Source of the DNA: Plenodomus lindquistii
Taxonomy: Eukaryota; Ascomycota; Dothideomycetes; Pleosporales; Leptosphaeriaceae
DNA length: 64,000 nucleotides
Assembly: GCA_025504975.1 (NCBI GenBank)
Contig: JANUWI010000009.1
Location: forward strand, 1 to 64,000
Direction of reading: 5' to 3'
Positions 54,417 to 64,000 of this stretch are shown piece after piece. The notes beneath the pieces are model-generated. The model had not been told where the DNA came from. It searched no databases and saw only the letters and a list, made by a program, of their open reading frames with translations. How positions within the stretch are numbered: position 1 is the stretch's first letter; each line of letters begins with the position of its first letter. Both the position numbers and the translations under genes were made by a program.

Positions 54417-55184
54417 TTACACAGTATCATAAACCACATTCACGCCCTCAAAAAACGTCAACCAATCACTATCCTCATACAAACCAAAAAACGCACACGG
54501 CGACACCCGCATCCACCCTTCCCACACCGTCCCCTCACCATTCCCCGCCCTACCACTAGCACTCAACACCTGCCTCGTCATGGTATCAAACTCCCTATGC
54601 AACAGCACCACAAACTCCTTCCCCTGATTCGGCAATGTCTCGCGTGGAAAGTCCGGGCTGAGAGAATGCGTCCCCTCTCTCATACTAGCAAATGCATCGT
54701 CGGTGATTACAAGGCAGAAGTCGTGTTTTTTGCCGTGTTCATGGTACGACGTTGTATCTTCTTTGTGGTACTGGTCTCGCCAGGCCATGGAGTCTTTGTC
54801 GAGGGGCACTATGTGGTGGGTTTTGAAATGCTGGCAGATGTTTGCGAGGGAGGCGCCGGACATGTGGGATATGGGGCGGAGGTGGAGGGAATCGATAAGC
54901 TGTTGGTTTTGGGGTAAGGGGTGCATTTCGCGTATGGTGTCTGCGGCGTGGGCTTGGAAGGTGGCGACGAGGGAGTGGAAGTGCAAGTTGTCTTGGGAGC
55001 TTGGATCAACTGTGGAGTGGTCATGAGGCAATGTATCAGCTGTTGAGGAATTTGGGGAAGGTAGTTCTTGAGACTGTGATTGGTGTTGGGGGAGGGGAAG
55101 GGCATATGTGGCGTAGATGTCGAATCCCCATGTTGGCTCCTCTTGACGCGACAGCATTGACAGGAAGCTTGAGAGATCTCCCAT
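54417..55184 (-). CDS. Hypothetical protein
   Basis: 255 residues, single exon, ATG at 55184 (the frame is open further upstream, without an ATG). No recognised family. The N-terminal ~50 residues are amphipathic with MGDLSSFLSMLSRQEEPTWGFD. Residues ~40-75 are Ser/Pro/Gln-rich and probably unfolded. The second half is regular and rich in His, Asp and aromatic residues, with HDFCLVITDDAFASM and GWMRVSPCAFFGLYEDSDWLTFFEG. The last block repeats acidic-aromatic patterns that look folded, so I think it is a real gene. Confidence 0.6.
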   Translation of the reverse strand: MGDLSSFLSMLSRQEEPTWGFDIYATYALPLPQHQSQSQELPSPNSSTADTLPHDHSTVDPSSQDNLHFHSLVATFQAHAADTIREMHPLPQNQQLIDSLHLRPISHMSGASLANICQHFKTHHIVPLDKDSMAWRDQYHKEDTTSYHEHGKKHDFCLVITDDAFASMREGTHSLSPDFPRETLPNQGKEFVVLLHREFDTMTRQVLSASGRAGNGEGTVWEGWMRVSPCAFFGLYEDSDWLTFFEGVNVVYDTV

Positions 55185-56515
55185 AGCGGGGAATAATGGT
55201 ACACGAAGTGTTGATGGGTGAGCAATTCTTGCAATAAATTCGTGAATGTTAAGAGGTAAAAATAGAGGATGGGTGCTATCGTGGAGCAGGCAGCAGCTCG
55301 TCAAAATGACAAGGGCGGGGACCAAGATATCTTCTAGGGAGCAATCCTCGTTGCAGCCTGGTTGTCACCTCTTTGAGAACTGTGCGACTTGCTCATTGAC
55401 GAGCCATCGTGTCACTTTCTTTGCAAGCTTGCGCACTGGCGAGTACATTATCTAGAATTTAAACCCTGACTAGGGCCAATTTAAGAGTGCCAGCTACTTT
55501 ATCACGACTACGATTCATTCTCTCATGAGCAATACCTCAATCAGTGGAACAAGCCATTCACGACTGGTCAAATATCAAGCATTCTCCATATCTTACTTTG
55601 ACTTTGCGTCAGCACCAGATATGTAGCGTTTACAGTGAACAATGCTGGCAGAGCGGAAGAGGCAGTAAAGAAAGGGTCGATCCAAAAATGGCGGGGATCT
55701 CCATCATGGTGGGAGTTGCGAGACGATTGGCTGAGATCTTGCATGTGCACTTTGTAGGTGCCTCAATACGTTACACGGAAGGTTCCGAGGGTAAACGCGT
55801 TGGAAACTGGGTACCATGAAATTTGCAGTTATTCGGCATGTGCGTTGCACGTCGATCGATTGCAATAACCCCTGTTCACTGTGCTGAAGATTCAAAGTCT
55901 GGGACACGCGGGCGGGGTATGGGGTGTGTGGTAGATCGTAACATCCAGCAAAAATCAGATCCAAAGCCAAAGAACCCGATCTTACCGAGCAGTCATATCA
56001 GTCCCAGCCATCTCAAGCGAGCCCGACCTAGTTCCTCTCCTATCATTATGTAGACCGATAGCGCCGCGAGAGCTGGTAGGAAAGAGTTCTTCCATGGTAT
56101 GACGCATCGAAGAGCAAAAGCCCCGTTCATTGGTCCCTTCATCGCACCAGATATGTAGATCAGAAACAATGAGGGTAGATTTCCTTCCCCTGGCGATGGT
56201 GTCTCTCAACTACTGTTTCTGTTTATTGACTTCGGTGACCAGCGCACAAAACTTTTGAAGTTTTTGCGAAATACGAGGATTTCCATTTTCTCTGTACGTA
56301 CGAGGACATCATCACACAGGCCATACAATCAGCACCGATCATAAGATAAAAAGACCACTAAGTCTGCGTTTTGTATAAGACGCTCTGGATGCAAGGCTTA
56401 ACGACTGGTTTGCAAGGGAATGTACATCATGTCGTTATAACGCTATTTGCAACCCTTCTCGGTGAAGCCGTCTTACGTCCATGGACTGCTGGGACTGGAC
56501 AAGTCTAAACCCCGA
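55185..56515. other. Intergenic region
   Basis: 1.3 kb with no supported gene or repeat. Confidence 0.4.
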
Positions 56516-58491
56516 TTAAGTCAACTGGGACTTGAGATTTCCACGCGGCGTGAACACACACAGCAGCTTGCCCGGCTGCGCCGTGACTTGATCCTTCATG
56601 TCACTCCACATAATGCCAGGATCGTACCCTGGCGCAAAACTCACATCGAACTCCTTGAGAACATTGGCAATAACCAAACGAAGTTCAACATAGGCTAGCA
56701 CTTTGCCAACACATTGGCGATTGCCTTCATCCACTACATTAGCCCTCGTGCTAGACCTGGAGAAGCACAGAAGATCCACATACCAAATGAGAATGGGCCA
56801 AACGCTCGTTTGTCAAGCACCAGCTCTGGCCGAGAGTACCATCTCTCAGGAATGAATTCATTGGGCTGCTCAAACGCAACTTCCACTACTTGAGATTAGC
56901 TTAATATATTACACGAGATCAAGAGAGCGGCGAACTTCGTTTGATCACATATTTCGGCGCGGTGACCTTTGTGAATGGAGGTATGAGGGTGCCATCGAGA
57001 ATGAGACCATCGGGTCCAGTAATTCGCCCCCCTCCCGTCATGGCAGGTGGGACTAGCCTCAAGATTTCATTGAGAGCGCCATTGAGATGGGGAAGGGTCG
57101 CAAGTACGTTTGCATCGCGTACATCGACATTCTCAATCTCAGCGCGGATGATATCAGCGTCCTTGGGATGTTGTGCCAGGAACCACCAGGTGGCGATGAG
57201 CGAGGCGCGTGTCGTATCACTGCGAGGTGTCAATGAGATGAGTTTACGGACTTCGGCAAGAGACTGAGCGTCGTAATTACCTTCCCGCTACTACGGCTGA
57301 CACCGCGGTACCGCTCAGTAGGTTTCGGCGACCTTGCGTGCTCCGCATGTCACTCAACTTCTCGTGCTCGTCAATGAACCAGTCGGCCATGTCGGGTTTC
57401 TCTTTGGCGTGTCCCCTCTATGTGTCGCATTGTCAGCATCGTTTCAGTGGACCTGAAATTATCGATGCAGCTACACTCACTTTGACACGGATATCCATGC
57501 GTTCTTCGCAGAATGCTACCATACGCATCCAATCTTTGACTTTGCCATAGAATGGTACAAAGGCAAATGCCATTCGAGCAATCCAAATAGCATCAGCAAT
57601 GGGCCCAAGCATCGCCAGCGCTCGATCTCGGTGCAAAATTGCTGGGTGCATGACTTTGGATTTCAGCAGATTGAAGTCTTCACCAAAGACAACCTCCCCC
57701 ATGGCATCAAATGAAAACCAAGACATGACTTCGTCTACGTCCACGGTGGAGCCGTTGTAGCTCTGGATGCAGGAGACGAGTGATTGCACCTGGCCCGCGA
57801 TCCGGGGTCGAAGCGAGTCCATGGCTGTGGGTGCAAGTTATTTATCCGCCGTAAAATTTGTAGAGAAGGGCCGTACCTTTCGTGGACAACGACTGCGTCC
57901 ATACCTTGCGCCTGTCTCTATGATCAAGCTCGTCGCGAGTAAAGATTGCAGAACTTCGCGGGTGCAGGACATCATACCAGACGTCTTTGGTGTTGGTATT
58001 CATCCAACCATCTAGCAGCTGGATTGCAGCGGGGTGGAAGATGCTGATTTCGTTGGGACCTATTGCATATCAGAACAGGTTTGAATATCCACGCACTCGT
58101 GCGACTAACCCGTACGCACAAATGTACCATATTTATGGTGCAATCTCTGCAAGAACAAGAAGTTGCGAGAGTCCCGAATGTGGTAAACGTGCCAAAACTT
58201 GGTCACGGCCGCCAGTTTTGGGCCGGGAAAGTGGGAGATGGGGTGGAAGAAGAGGCGGTAAATGGTCATGCTGGTGAAAAGTCCGATGAAGTAGAGCATG
58301 GCTAGCTCGGAAACCTCCAAAAGAGCCAAAGGTATGGCATTGATGGAGTCCGCCAGCAGATATACGAGCGTGCTTGCGATCAGACTGTGTGCAACGACGA
58401 TTTGTGGAGTGCTCATGTGCCACTCTCCCCGGATGAACAAGGCCAGATGCGCACTGACGCCACTCAGGAACGCAAGAATGAGGTTTAGCAT
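56516..58491 (-). CDS. Cytochrome P450 monooxygenase 2
   Basis: Seven exons (58491-58110, 58059-57877, 57824-57481, 57417-57281, 57219-56936, 56888-56784, 56724-56516), introns 47-63 nt, 547 residues. The N-terminus has two or three hydrophobic helices (~1-95) before the hinge HFPGPKLAAV, more than the usual single anchor. Landmarks: I-helix VVAGSDTTRAS, K-helix NEILRLVPP (ExxR), PERW, and heme loop FSFGNRQCVG. The splice at 56936/56888 uses a weak donor (GTTCGC) but restores KRIVEVAFEQPNEF. Likely ER-bound oxidation of a small molecule; substrate unknown. Similar in layout to benzoate-ring or alkaloid-type fungal P450s, but subfamily not assigned. Confidence 0.87.
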
Positions 58492-58903
58492 GGCGAATTA
58501 TAGCTATGTGAACATTGAAGCTTTCGTGAGGTTTATCCTGCAGGTGTCGATGATTTCTAGCTCAAAACCTCGAGGGACTTATCTTGCATGTGACCCACCA
58601 GAACTCTTGGCTATACGGCACCCCCTCCCACCACACGTACCGATGCTACGGTACCAATCAATGCGAAGGATCAAGATTGTACGACTGATGCATCTGCTTC
58701 GGTTGATCGCCCCGCTACATATGTAGGAGAGACCGCCCCTTGGACTCAAGCGGCAGGCGCTCTACTCACCGGCTTGACAGCATCACGACCATTCCGAGCA
58801 GCTTCGATCCTGGGTCAATTCAAATATTGGGTGCTTGAATTAACAGGGGTTGCATTGAATTTCAAGAGTTGTGCCTTGGATCTGCCTCTCATGCCCAGAA
58901 ATA
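58492..58903. other. Intergenic region
   Basis: 0.41 kb, no gene seen; 5' flank of P450 2. Confidence 0.4.
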
Positions 58904-60120
58904 CTAGACCATCGTCGCCGGCTCCCTCTGAGTCTTTCCGCCATCATGCGAGCTTTGTATTGAGACAGTAAAGTTCTGGCTTTTTTGAATGCCTCCTATT
59001 GAGGAGCATGTATCGTCGGTCAAGAGATCGGACTCGTTACGATCGTGTCGCCGAAATGATCTTCCAAATGATTTGAGCCTAACGCTTCGCTTTCCATCAC
59101 TCGAACCACTACTTGCTGATTGATATTTGCGATTATAAGAATTCCATTTGATGATCTTTAGGCGTCTGGCCAAAGGTGCGATTGAAGGGAGGTTTGCGGC
59201 GAGGATGCCAAGCCATAGTTCGAGATGGCTTTGCAACGCCAGCAGGTATGTATCATAAACCAGATCAGGATCTTCTTTTGGAACAGCAGTTGTGACCAAA
59301 CGCCAGATCATGATACCAATAACACTGTACATGGTCAGAATTTGCCTTGGTATAGCAATGGTAGATTCTTACAGCAAGCCGAGGCTGAACATGCCCGTCA
59401 CTGCAATCTTCTTCTTGTTTGGCATCTGCAGATTCCAGATCACGGGGATAGGCAATGCAACCACCAAGAGATCCAACGCAACGTTGATGGCCACTGAGAC
59501 TAGTTCGTGCGTCTCTCTTGGTCTACAGTTTGTGGTGGATAGGATCGGATCCCACGCAGCAGATACTGGGCTGCACTGAGTCATGAAGACTGTGATGAAG
59601 GTCGGGACATAGGCTACGCAAAGCGCCATCGTGAACCAGATTGCCCTTTGCATGGGAACACTGATCGAGAAAATCTCGAGGTAGAGATACAAGATGGCGA
59701 GTTTACAGGCGCACGTTGCAACGGTCCATGTCCAAAAGGCTGATATGAGGAGCTGCACAAAAGATTAGGAAAAATTCCAAAAGCAAGAGGGCATACATAC
59801 CTTGATGTTGACCACGACATCAGACCAAGGTAATGTCGACGTTCTAGCACCTAGGCCATGTTGTATTGCTGCGACAAGGGGCAGTCAGTGGAGATGGTCG
59901 CATGGGCGAGGGGTTGTAGTAGGGTGCCCTTACCCCAAAAGGTAGTCCCTTCCATGGCAAGCATAGCTGCGACGGAAAAGAGAACGAGGAAATCATCAGG
60001 GCGGACTTTGCGCTTTTTGATGTGCGTAACGGTATAAAATCTCAATCCAAGGACAGTAAGGTTCAGGACAGTGAAGACCACCATCCAAATGAGCAAATCT
60101 CGTCCATGTGGACTGATCAT
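58904..60120 (-). CDS. PTH11-like seven-helix membrane protein without CFEM
   Basis: Four exons (60120-59934, 59868-59801, 59752-59373, 59324-58904), introns 48-65 nt, 351 residues. The splices restore FWAIQHGLGAR and SLGLLVIGIMIWRL, both at the expected places for the family. Features: RPDDFLVLF after helix 1, CKLAILYLYLEIF (helix 4), QCSPVSAAWDP loop, then ALDLLVVALPIPVIWNLQMPNKKK. The ~100-residue tail is Ser/Arg-rich and may be phosphorylated. Surface receptor of unknown ligand. It is the third member of the broad family in this window. Confidence 0.85.
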
Positions 60121-60691
60121 GTTGGACCACGTTCACTGGAAAATGCATGAGCGATAGAAAGGCTAAAAGCCATCAGGACTTCGATGATAATCAGGTGTGT
60201 AGATTGCTGACACTCGGGGCTGGGTAGAGAATCGGATTCTGTTCCGTGGGGCGTTATTCTAAGGACTTACGTGAGACGGGTACATTCCTCCTGAAAGCAG
60301 GAGCATGCTCTCAAGTGGAACTTCGGCCTTCATTGCAAGCCACAACGCCGGGGTACAGCTGACACGGTCAGCATGTGTACACCAAGATTCCAGGGGATTG
60401 GTACGGCTAAAGTCAGTGTCCCACAACAGTGGTACCAGAGGTGGCTAGTGCCAACTAGCGCCAGCCACTGCCTAACCATGAAACCAACACCAACACGACC
60501 AGACTCGTTATCTCCGCCGCCTACGCATAGTCAGAATCCTTGCACCTACCCCCGGGTATACAAAGCCGCTCAGCGAAAAGGCTGCTTCCATTGACTGCCA
60601 CCAGCTTTCGACCCGTGTTTTTTCAGCCACGCCTGCACCTACCACAACCGAACGGCAAACAATCCGTTGTTAAAGCGACCAGAATTCCAAC
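60121..60691. other. Divergent intergenic region
   Basis: 0.57 kb between the receptor (leftward) and FAD oxidase 2 (rightward); probably holds both promoters. No gene. Confidence 0.45.
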
Positions 60692-62464
60692 ATGTTTCGA
60701 GATTTCTACACCTCTATCAGCAGCCGATATAAGACGTTGTCAACTATGGGTCGACTAGCGCTCTTGTCGAGCTTCGTACTCATTGTTTCGGTCACAATAC
60801 GCGCCCTAGCCACCCCCCCGCCTCTGTGCCGCAGCATCCCAGGAGACGTAACATGGCCTTCTAGCACCGATTGGTCTGCATTTAACGAGACCGTCCAAGG
60901 CAGACTGATTGCAACTATCCCGATCGGGGCACCCTGTCATTCGTTCTCATCGCACAACGCATCGCTCTCTACCTACAGCCAGGCTGAATGCGATGCATTG
61001 CGCAACGTCTGGTACTTCCCGGAGACCCATCTATCCTCATCCTCGTCACCCATGGCATACCCGTTCTCCCAGAATTCCTGCAATCCCTGGCTGCCTCCCA
61101 ACGCCACTTGCACACTCGGCGGACACGTCGCTTACTCCGTCAATGCGACCAGCGTCAAGGATCTGCAAAAGACTGTCACGTTTGCAAAACATAACAACAT
61201 TCGCCTCGTCATCCGTAACACTGGCCATGACTATCTCGGAAAGTCGACTGGGGCCCATGCATTGGCTATATGGACCCACTACCTCAAAGACATCGATCTC
61301 ATCAAAACATACGCTAGTGCAGGCTACACCGGCCCCGCTATCAAGGTCGGCGCGGGTGTAGAGGCTTTCGAGGCATTCACATTTGCAGATTCTCACAACC
61401 TGATGATCGTGGGCGGCAACTGCCCTACCGTAGGCATCGCCGGCGGTTATACCCAGGGTGGCGGGCACGGACATCTAGCTTCAAAGTATGGCCTGAGTGC
61501 GGATCAGGTCCTAGAATGGGAGGTCGTTACATCCTCTGGTAAACTCGTCGTTGCCAATGCCGATAGCCATCCAGACTTGTTCTGGGCCCTCCGAGGAGGC
61601 GGCGGTGGCACGTTCGGCGTCGTCGTGTCCATGACCATCAAGGCCTTTCCCGATACATTCTTCTCGACTGCCTACGCCTCTGTTTTCAACAATGGAAACA
61701 ACACAGACGCTCTTTATAATGCGGTCGGGACCTTCTTGCAGCAACTCCCCAATCTTGTTGATGCAGGTGTGTTTGCAGTATGGGTCGCAGCACCCTTTGG
61801 GTTCATGTTGATGCCTGCGATAGCACCAGACATTCACCAGGACGGGTTGGACAAATTGATCAAGCCATTCATTGACAAGCTCACCGAACTTGGTCTCGAT
61901 TATCAGTATTCTTCATACGAGAAGCCTACGTTTCTCTCCAATTACAATGCTCAGACGGCGTCTTGGAATGTGTCAGACTACAACCTGGGCGGACGCCTGA
62001 TACCTCGTTCCCTCGTCGAAAATGATCCCGATGCCGTCCTCCGGGCCGTTCGCGCAATCAGCTCACAGACTCTCATGTCAGGCGTGACTTTCGACGTTTC
62101 CAAAGCAGTGTCCTCGCCTGACGACGTTGCTGTCAACCCTTACCTTCGAGATACACTTGTCAGCGTATCCATCGGTACCACTATCGATTACACCGACTGG
62201 AGCACGACACTGGCTGGCCAAGATCAGATTACAGACATCTTCCTTGCTGAGCTGGCTGCCATTACTCCAAATGGCGGTGCATATCTCAACGAAGCAGACT
62301 TTCAGGCAAAGGACTTCAAAACCCTCTTCTATGGCAGTCATTATGGGCGACTTGAGAAGATCAAGGCTCAATACGATGCCACCGATCTCTTCTACGCAAA
62401 GACAGCTGTTGGTAGCGATCGATGGTTCGAAAACGAGGTGGGTAGACTCTGTAGGGTGCAGTGA
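60692..62464 (+). CDS. Secreted BBE-type FAD-linked oxidase 2
   Basis: 590 residues, no intron. Two possible ATGs: 60692 (used here) or 60746, which places the signal peptide (GRLALLSSFVLIVSVTIRAL) right at the N-terminus and may be the real start (572 residues). The FAD domain keeps RNTGHD (His ~179) and GGNCPTVGIAGG (Cys ~244), the pair that attaches FAD by two covalent bonds. The C-terminal BBE part has NEADFQAKDFKTLFYG and YDATDLFYAKTAVGSD. It is a paralogue of the gene at 45069 but lacks that gene's intron. Extracellular or vesicular oxidation is likely; the substrate is unknown. Confidence 0.9.
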   Translation: MFRDFYTSISSRYKTLSTMGRLALLSSFVLIVSVTIRALATPPPLCRSIPGDVTWPSSTDWSAFNETVQGRLIATIPIGAPCHSFSSHNASLSTYSQAECDALRNVWYFPETHLSSSSSPMAYPFSQNSCNPWLPPNATCTLGGHVAYSVNATSVKDLQKTVTFAKHNNIRLVIRNTGHDYLGKSTGAHALAIWTHYLKDIDLIKTYASAGYTGPAIKVGAGVEAFEAFTFADSHNLMIVGGNCPTVGIAGGYTQGGGHGHLASKYGLSADQVLEWEVVTSSGKLVVANADSHPDLFWALRGGGGGTFGVVVSMTIKAFPDTFFSTAYASVFNNGNNTDALYNAVGTFLQQLPNLVDAGVFAVWVAAPFGFMLMPAIAPDIHQDGLDKLIKPFIDKLTELGLDYQYSSYEKPTFLSNYNAQTASWNVSDYNLGGRLIPRSLVENDPDAVLRAVRAISSQTLMSGVTFDVSKAVSSPDDVAVNPYLRDTLVSVSIGTTIDYTDWSTTLAGQDQITDIFLAELAAITPNGGAYLNEADFQAKDFKTLFYGSHYGRLEKIKAQYDATDLFYAKTAVGSDRWFENEVGRLCRVQ

Positions 62465-64000
62465 GCGCTAGAATGCTTGACGATAAGCGTCGAGTGCTGA
62501 CGATTCATCTGCGATGCAACCGTGCTCTGGAGCAAGGATAGTAACAGTGGGGAAGTTATGCTTACGGTCGCACTGTAGCGGGATCAGTTTTCCGTGGCTC
62601 TGAGGCTAAGTGATCCATCTCTGGCAGGGTGGGATTGCCGACTGGGCGGTACTGTACTCGTGGGGTAGGGAACCTATGACGAGAACCCATTTTCCTAAAG
62701 CGTCACAGGCTTTTCACTTACACAAGGTGAACCTAATTATAGCCTGTATCTGACATTTACATGAGTGTACAAGGACTCTTGCTCGGAATGTAACATATCT
62801 CAAATGTAGTGAGCCCTGCAATGACTAACATGACCGTCTAGCCGGTAGATCTGGTCCTTGACCTCCCACTAATCTTCTGACCGTGATGCGTGCGATCCCG
62901 GTATCAGTCTTGCACAAGAGCGTCGTTACTTGAGGATGGGAGTCGTCACTCATGGAAGGCGCAATTACGATCATGAACAGGCCCCCATGCCCCTCACTTA
63001 CGCCGACGTAGCACAATGACACTTCTGCCGCAATCGACTATTCCGCCTACGTGTTGAGAAACGTGGTAACACGATTATTATAATTTGCGCAGTACGCGCC
63101 CCAATCAAAGAAGCTGATGCCCAGGCCTGACTGGTCAACCAGGGTGATGGGGTGGGTCGAGAGAGCGCCCTTGGCTTCGCGATTGCGGGAGCGGCTCATC
63201 CCGTTCTCAGTGGACGCAATGAGACCAGTTTGGCAGAAGATAAGTCTACCGTGGCGATTCTGTTGCACACATTAGCACCTTCCAAGTGCCTATACACGTA
63301 GCGAATGTAGCCGAAACTGTGGCGGTGGAGAAGATAACAAGGGCTGTTGACGCAGGGATTCTGCTCTTCACCTCGCTGGCTACATGGAAAGGCTGGCTCC
63401 GTTCATATTAGCAGAAGGCTCATGACTACTGGAAGCCTTTGAGATCCGGTTTGATCACGTTGGAATTGAATCGCGATGTTTATAACCACTGCAGATCAAA
63501 CTCAAGAGCCTTCTCATAGTGTCAAAGTACTTGCTAGCTCAGGCAAATACAGCGCATGCCGCATTCCTCACATTAACTGCGGGCTTCATCTTATCTCTTG
63601 CGCCTATTTTGGCAGGTCTGTCTGGGTATCTTGTCACGAGGTAGGCGCCTGTCAAGACTGACGACTCTTCCGCACAGCTCATGTCTAACTATCATTCAGG
63701 CACTGTCGCTACAGATCTCTACCGTGAATCATGCGCCACACCTGAGAAGTTCTTCACACACACTCATAAGATTAAAACCAACGCTAATTTCACTAGAAAC
63801 GTCAGGTAATAGGTAATATATTTACACGCCAAAGCTTAGGGCTGGCCTTGACATCCGGGCCACTCTCTCAGAGGGAGAGTTCCGAGTGAGAAATACGTAT
63901 GACCAAACTGGCATGTCAGGAAGCTGGAGGCTTTGAAGGATGAGCTTACTGCGGAGAAGCTAGCTTCTGGGCTGCATGTTCAACCATGCTCGCATGTAGG
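62465..64000. other. Intergenic region to window end
   Basis: 1.5 kb of ordinary composition. Short frames only; I support no gene here. A gene could begin beyond the window. Confidence 0.4.

Noticed and set aside
45069..62464. Complete secondary-metabolite gene cluster
   Set aside because: No polyketide synthase, peptide synthetase, terpene cyclase or cluster transcription factor was found in the window.
1..64000. tRNA or rRNA genes and CRISPR arrays
   Set aside because: I scanned for tRNA-like T-loop motifs and regular spacer repeats and saw none; a model-based scan could still find a tRNA that I missed.

Overview
The window reads as the tip of a chromosome from a filamentous ascomycete (Pezizomycotina). 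A Dothideomycete/Pleosporales-type genome is my best guess, but I cannot confirm it from sequence alone. Supporting signs are the vertebrate-type telomere repeat (CCCTAA/TTAGGG), genes split by many 47-65 nt introns with GT..AG ends, and fungus-specific families (HET, CFEM/PTH11-like receptors, LaeA-like methyltransferase, P450s, BBE-type FAD oxidases). Long AT-rich tracts with almost no G or C in coding context look like RIP (repeat-induced point mutation).

Layout. 1-4473: a telomere-associated, endonuclease-lacking Penelope-like retroelement. It has two 0.36-kb pseudo-LTRs, each with what I read as a complete type I hammerhead ribozyme. Between them lie a basic ORF1, a canonical A AAA AAC -1 slippery heptamer and a reverse-transcriptase ORF2. 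The element is followed by about 110 bp of CCCTAA repeats. 4474-9611: RIP-degraded AT-rich DNA holding two nearly identical, intact 1847-bp pogo/Fot1-like DNA transposons. 9612-19295: a gene island with a V8/trypsin-like protease, two secreted-protein genes either side of an AT-rich relic, and a secreted alpha/beta hydrolase. 19296-26789: a 7.5-kb AT-rich block bounded by inverted repeats, with a RIP-killed Ty1/copia element (189-bp LTRs) nested in it. 26790-44000: a receptor gene, a Mit1/CHD-type chromatin remodeller, mitochondrial rRNA methyltransferase MRM1, a claudin-like membrane protein and a CFEM-GPCR. 45000-62500: two BBE-type FAD oxidases, a broken HET gene, an 11-exon LaeA-like methyltransferase with a 13-nt exon, two P450 genes, a hypothetical gene and another PTH11-like receptor.

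How it fits together. The PLE sits with its 5' end toward the chromosome tip and its 3' end on the internal telomere tract, the polarity expected if the G-strand 3' end primes reverse transcription. The interior holds housekeeping genes (MRM1, remodeller) among accessory genes for secretion, sensing, oxidation and self-recognition, as is usual for subtelomeres. The 45-62.5 kb stretch is rich in tailoring-type enzymes but has no polyketide or peptide synthase, so I do not call it a biosynthetic cluster. Exon structures were worked out by eye from splice signals, reading frame and family motifs; none has been checked against transcripts.
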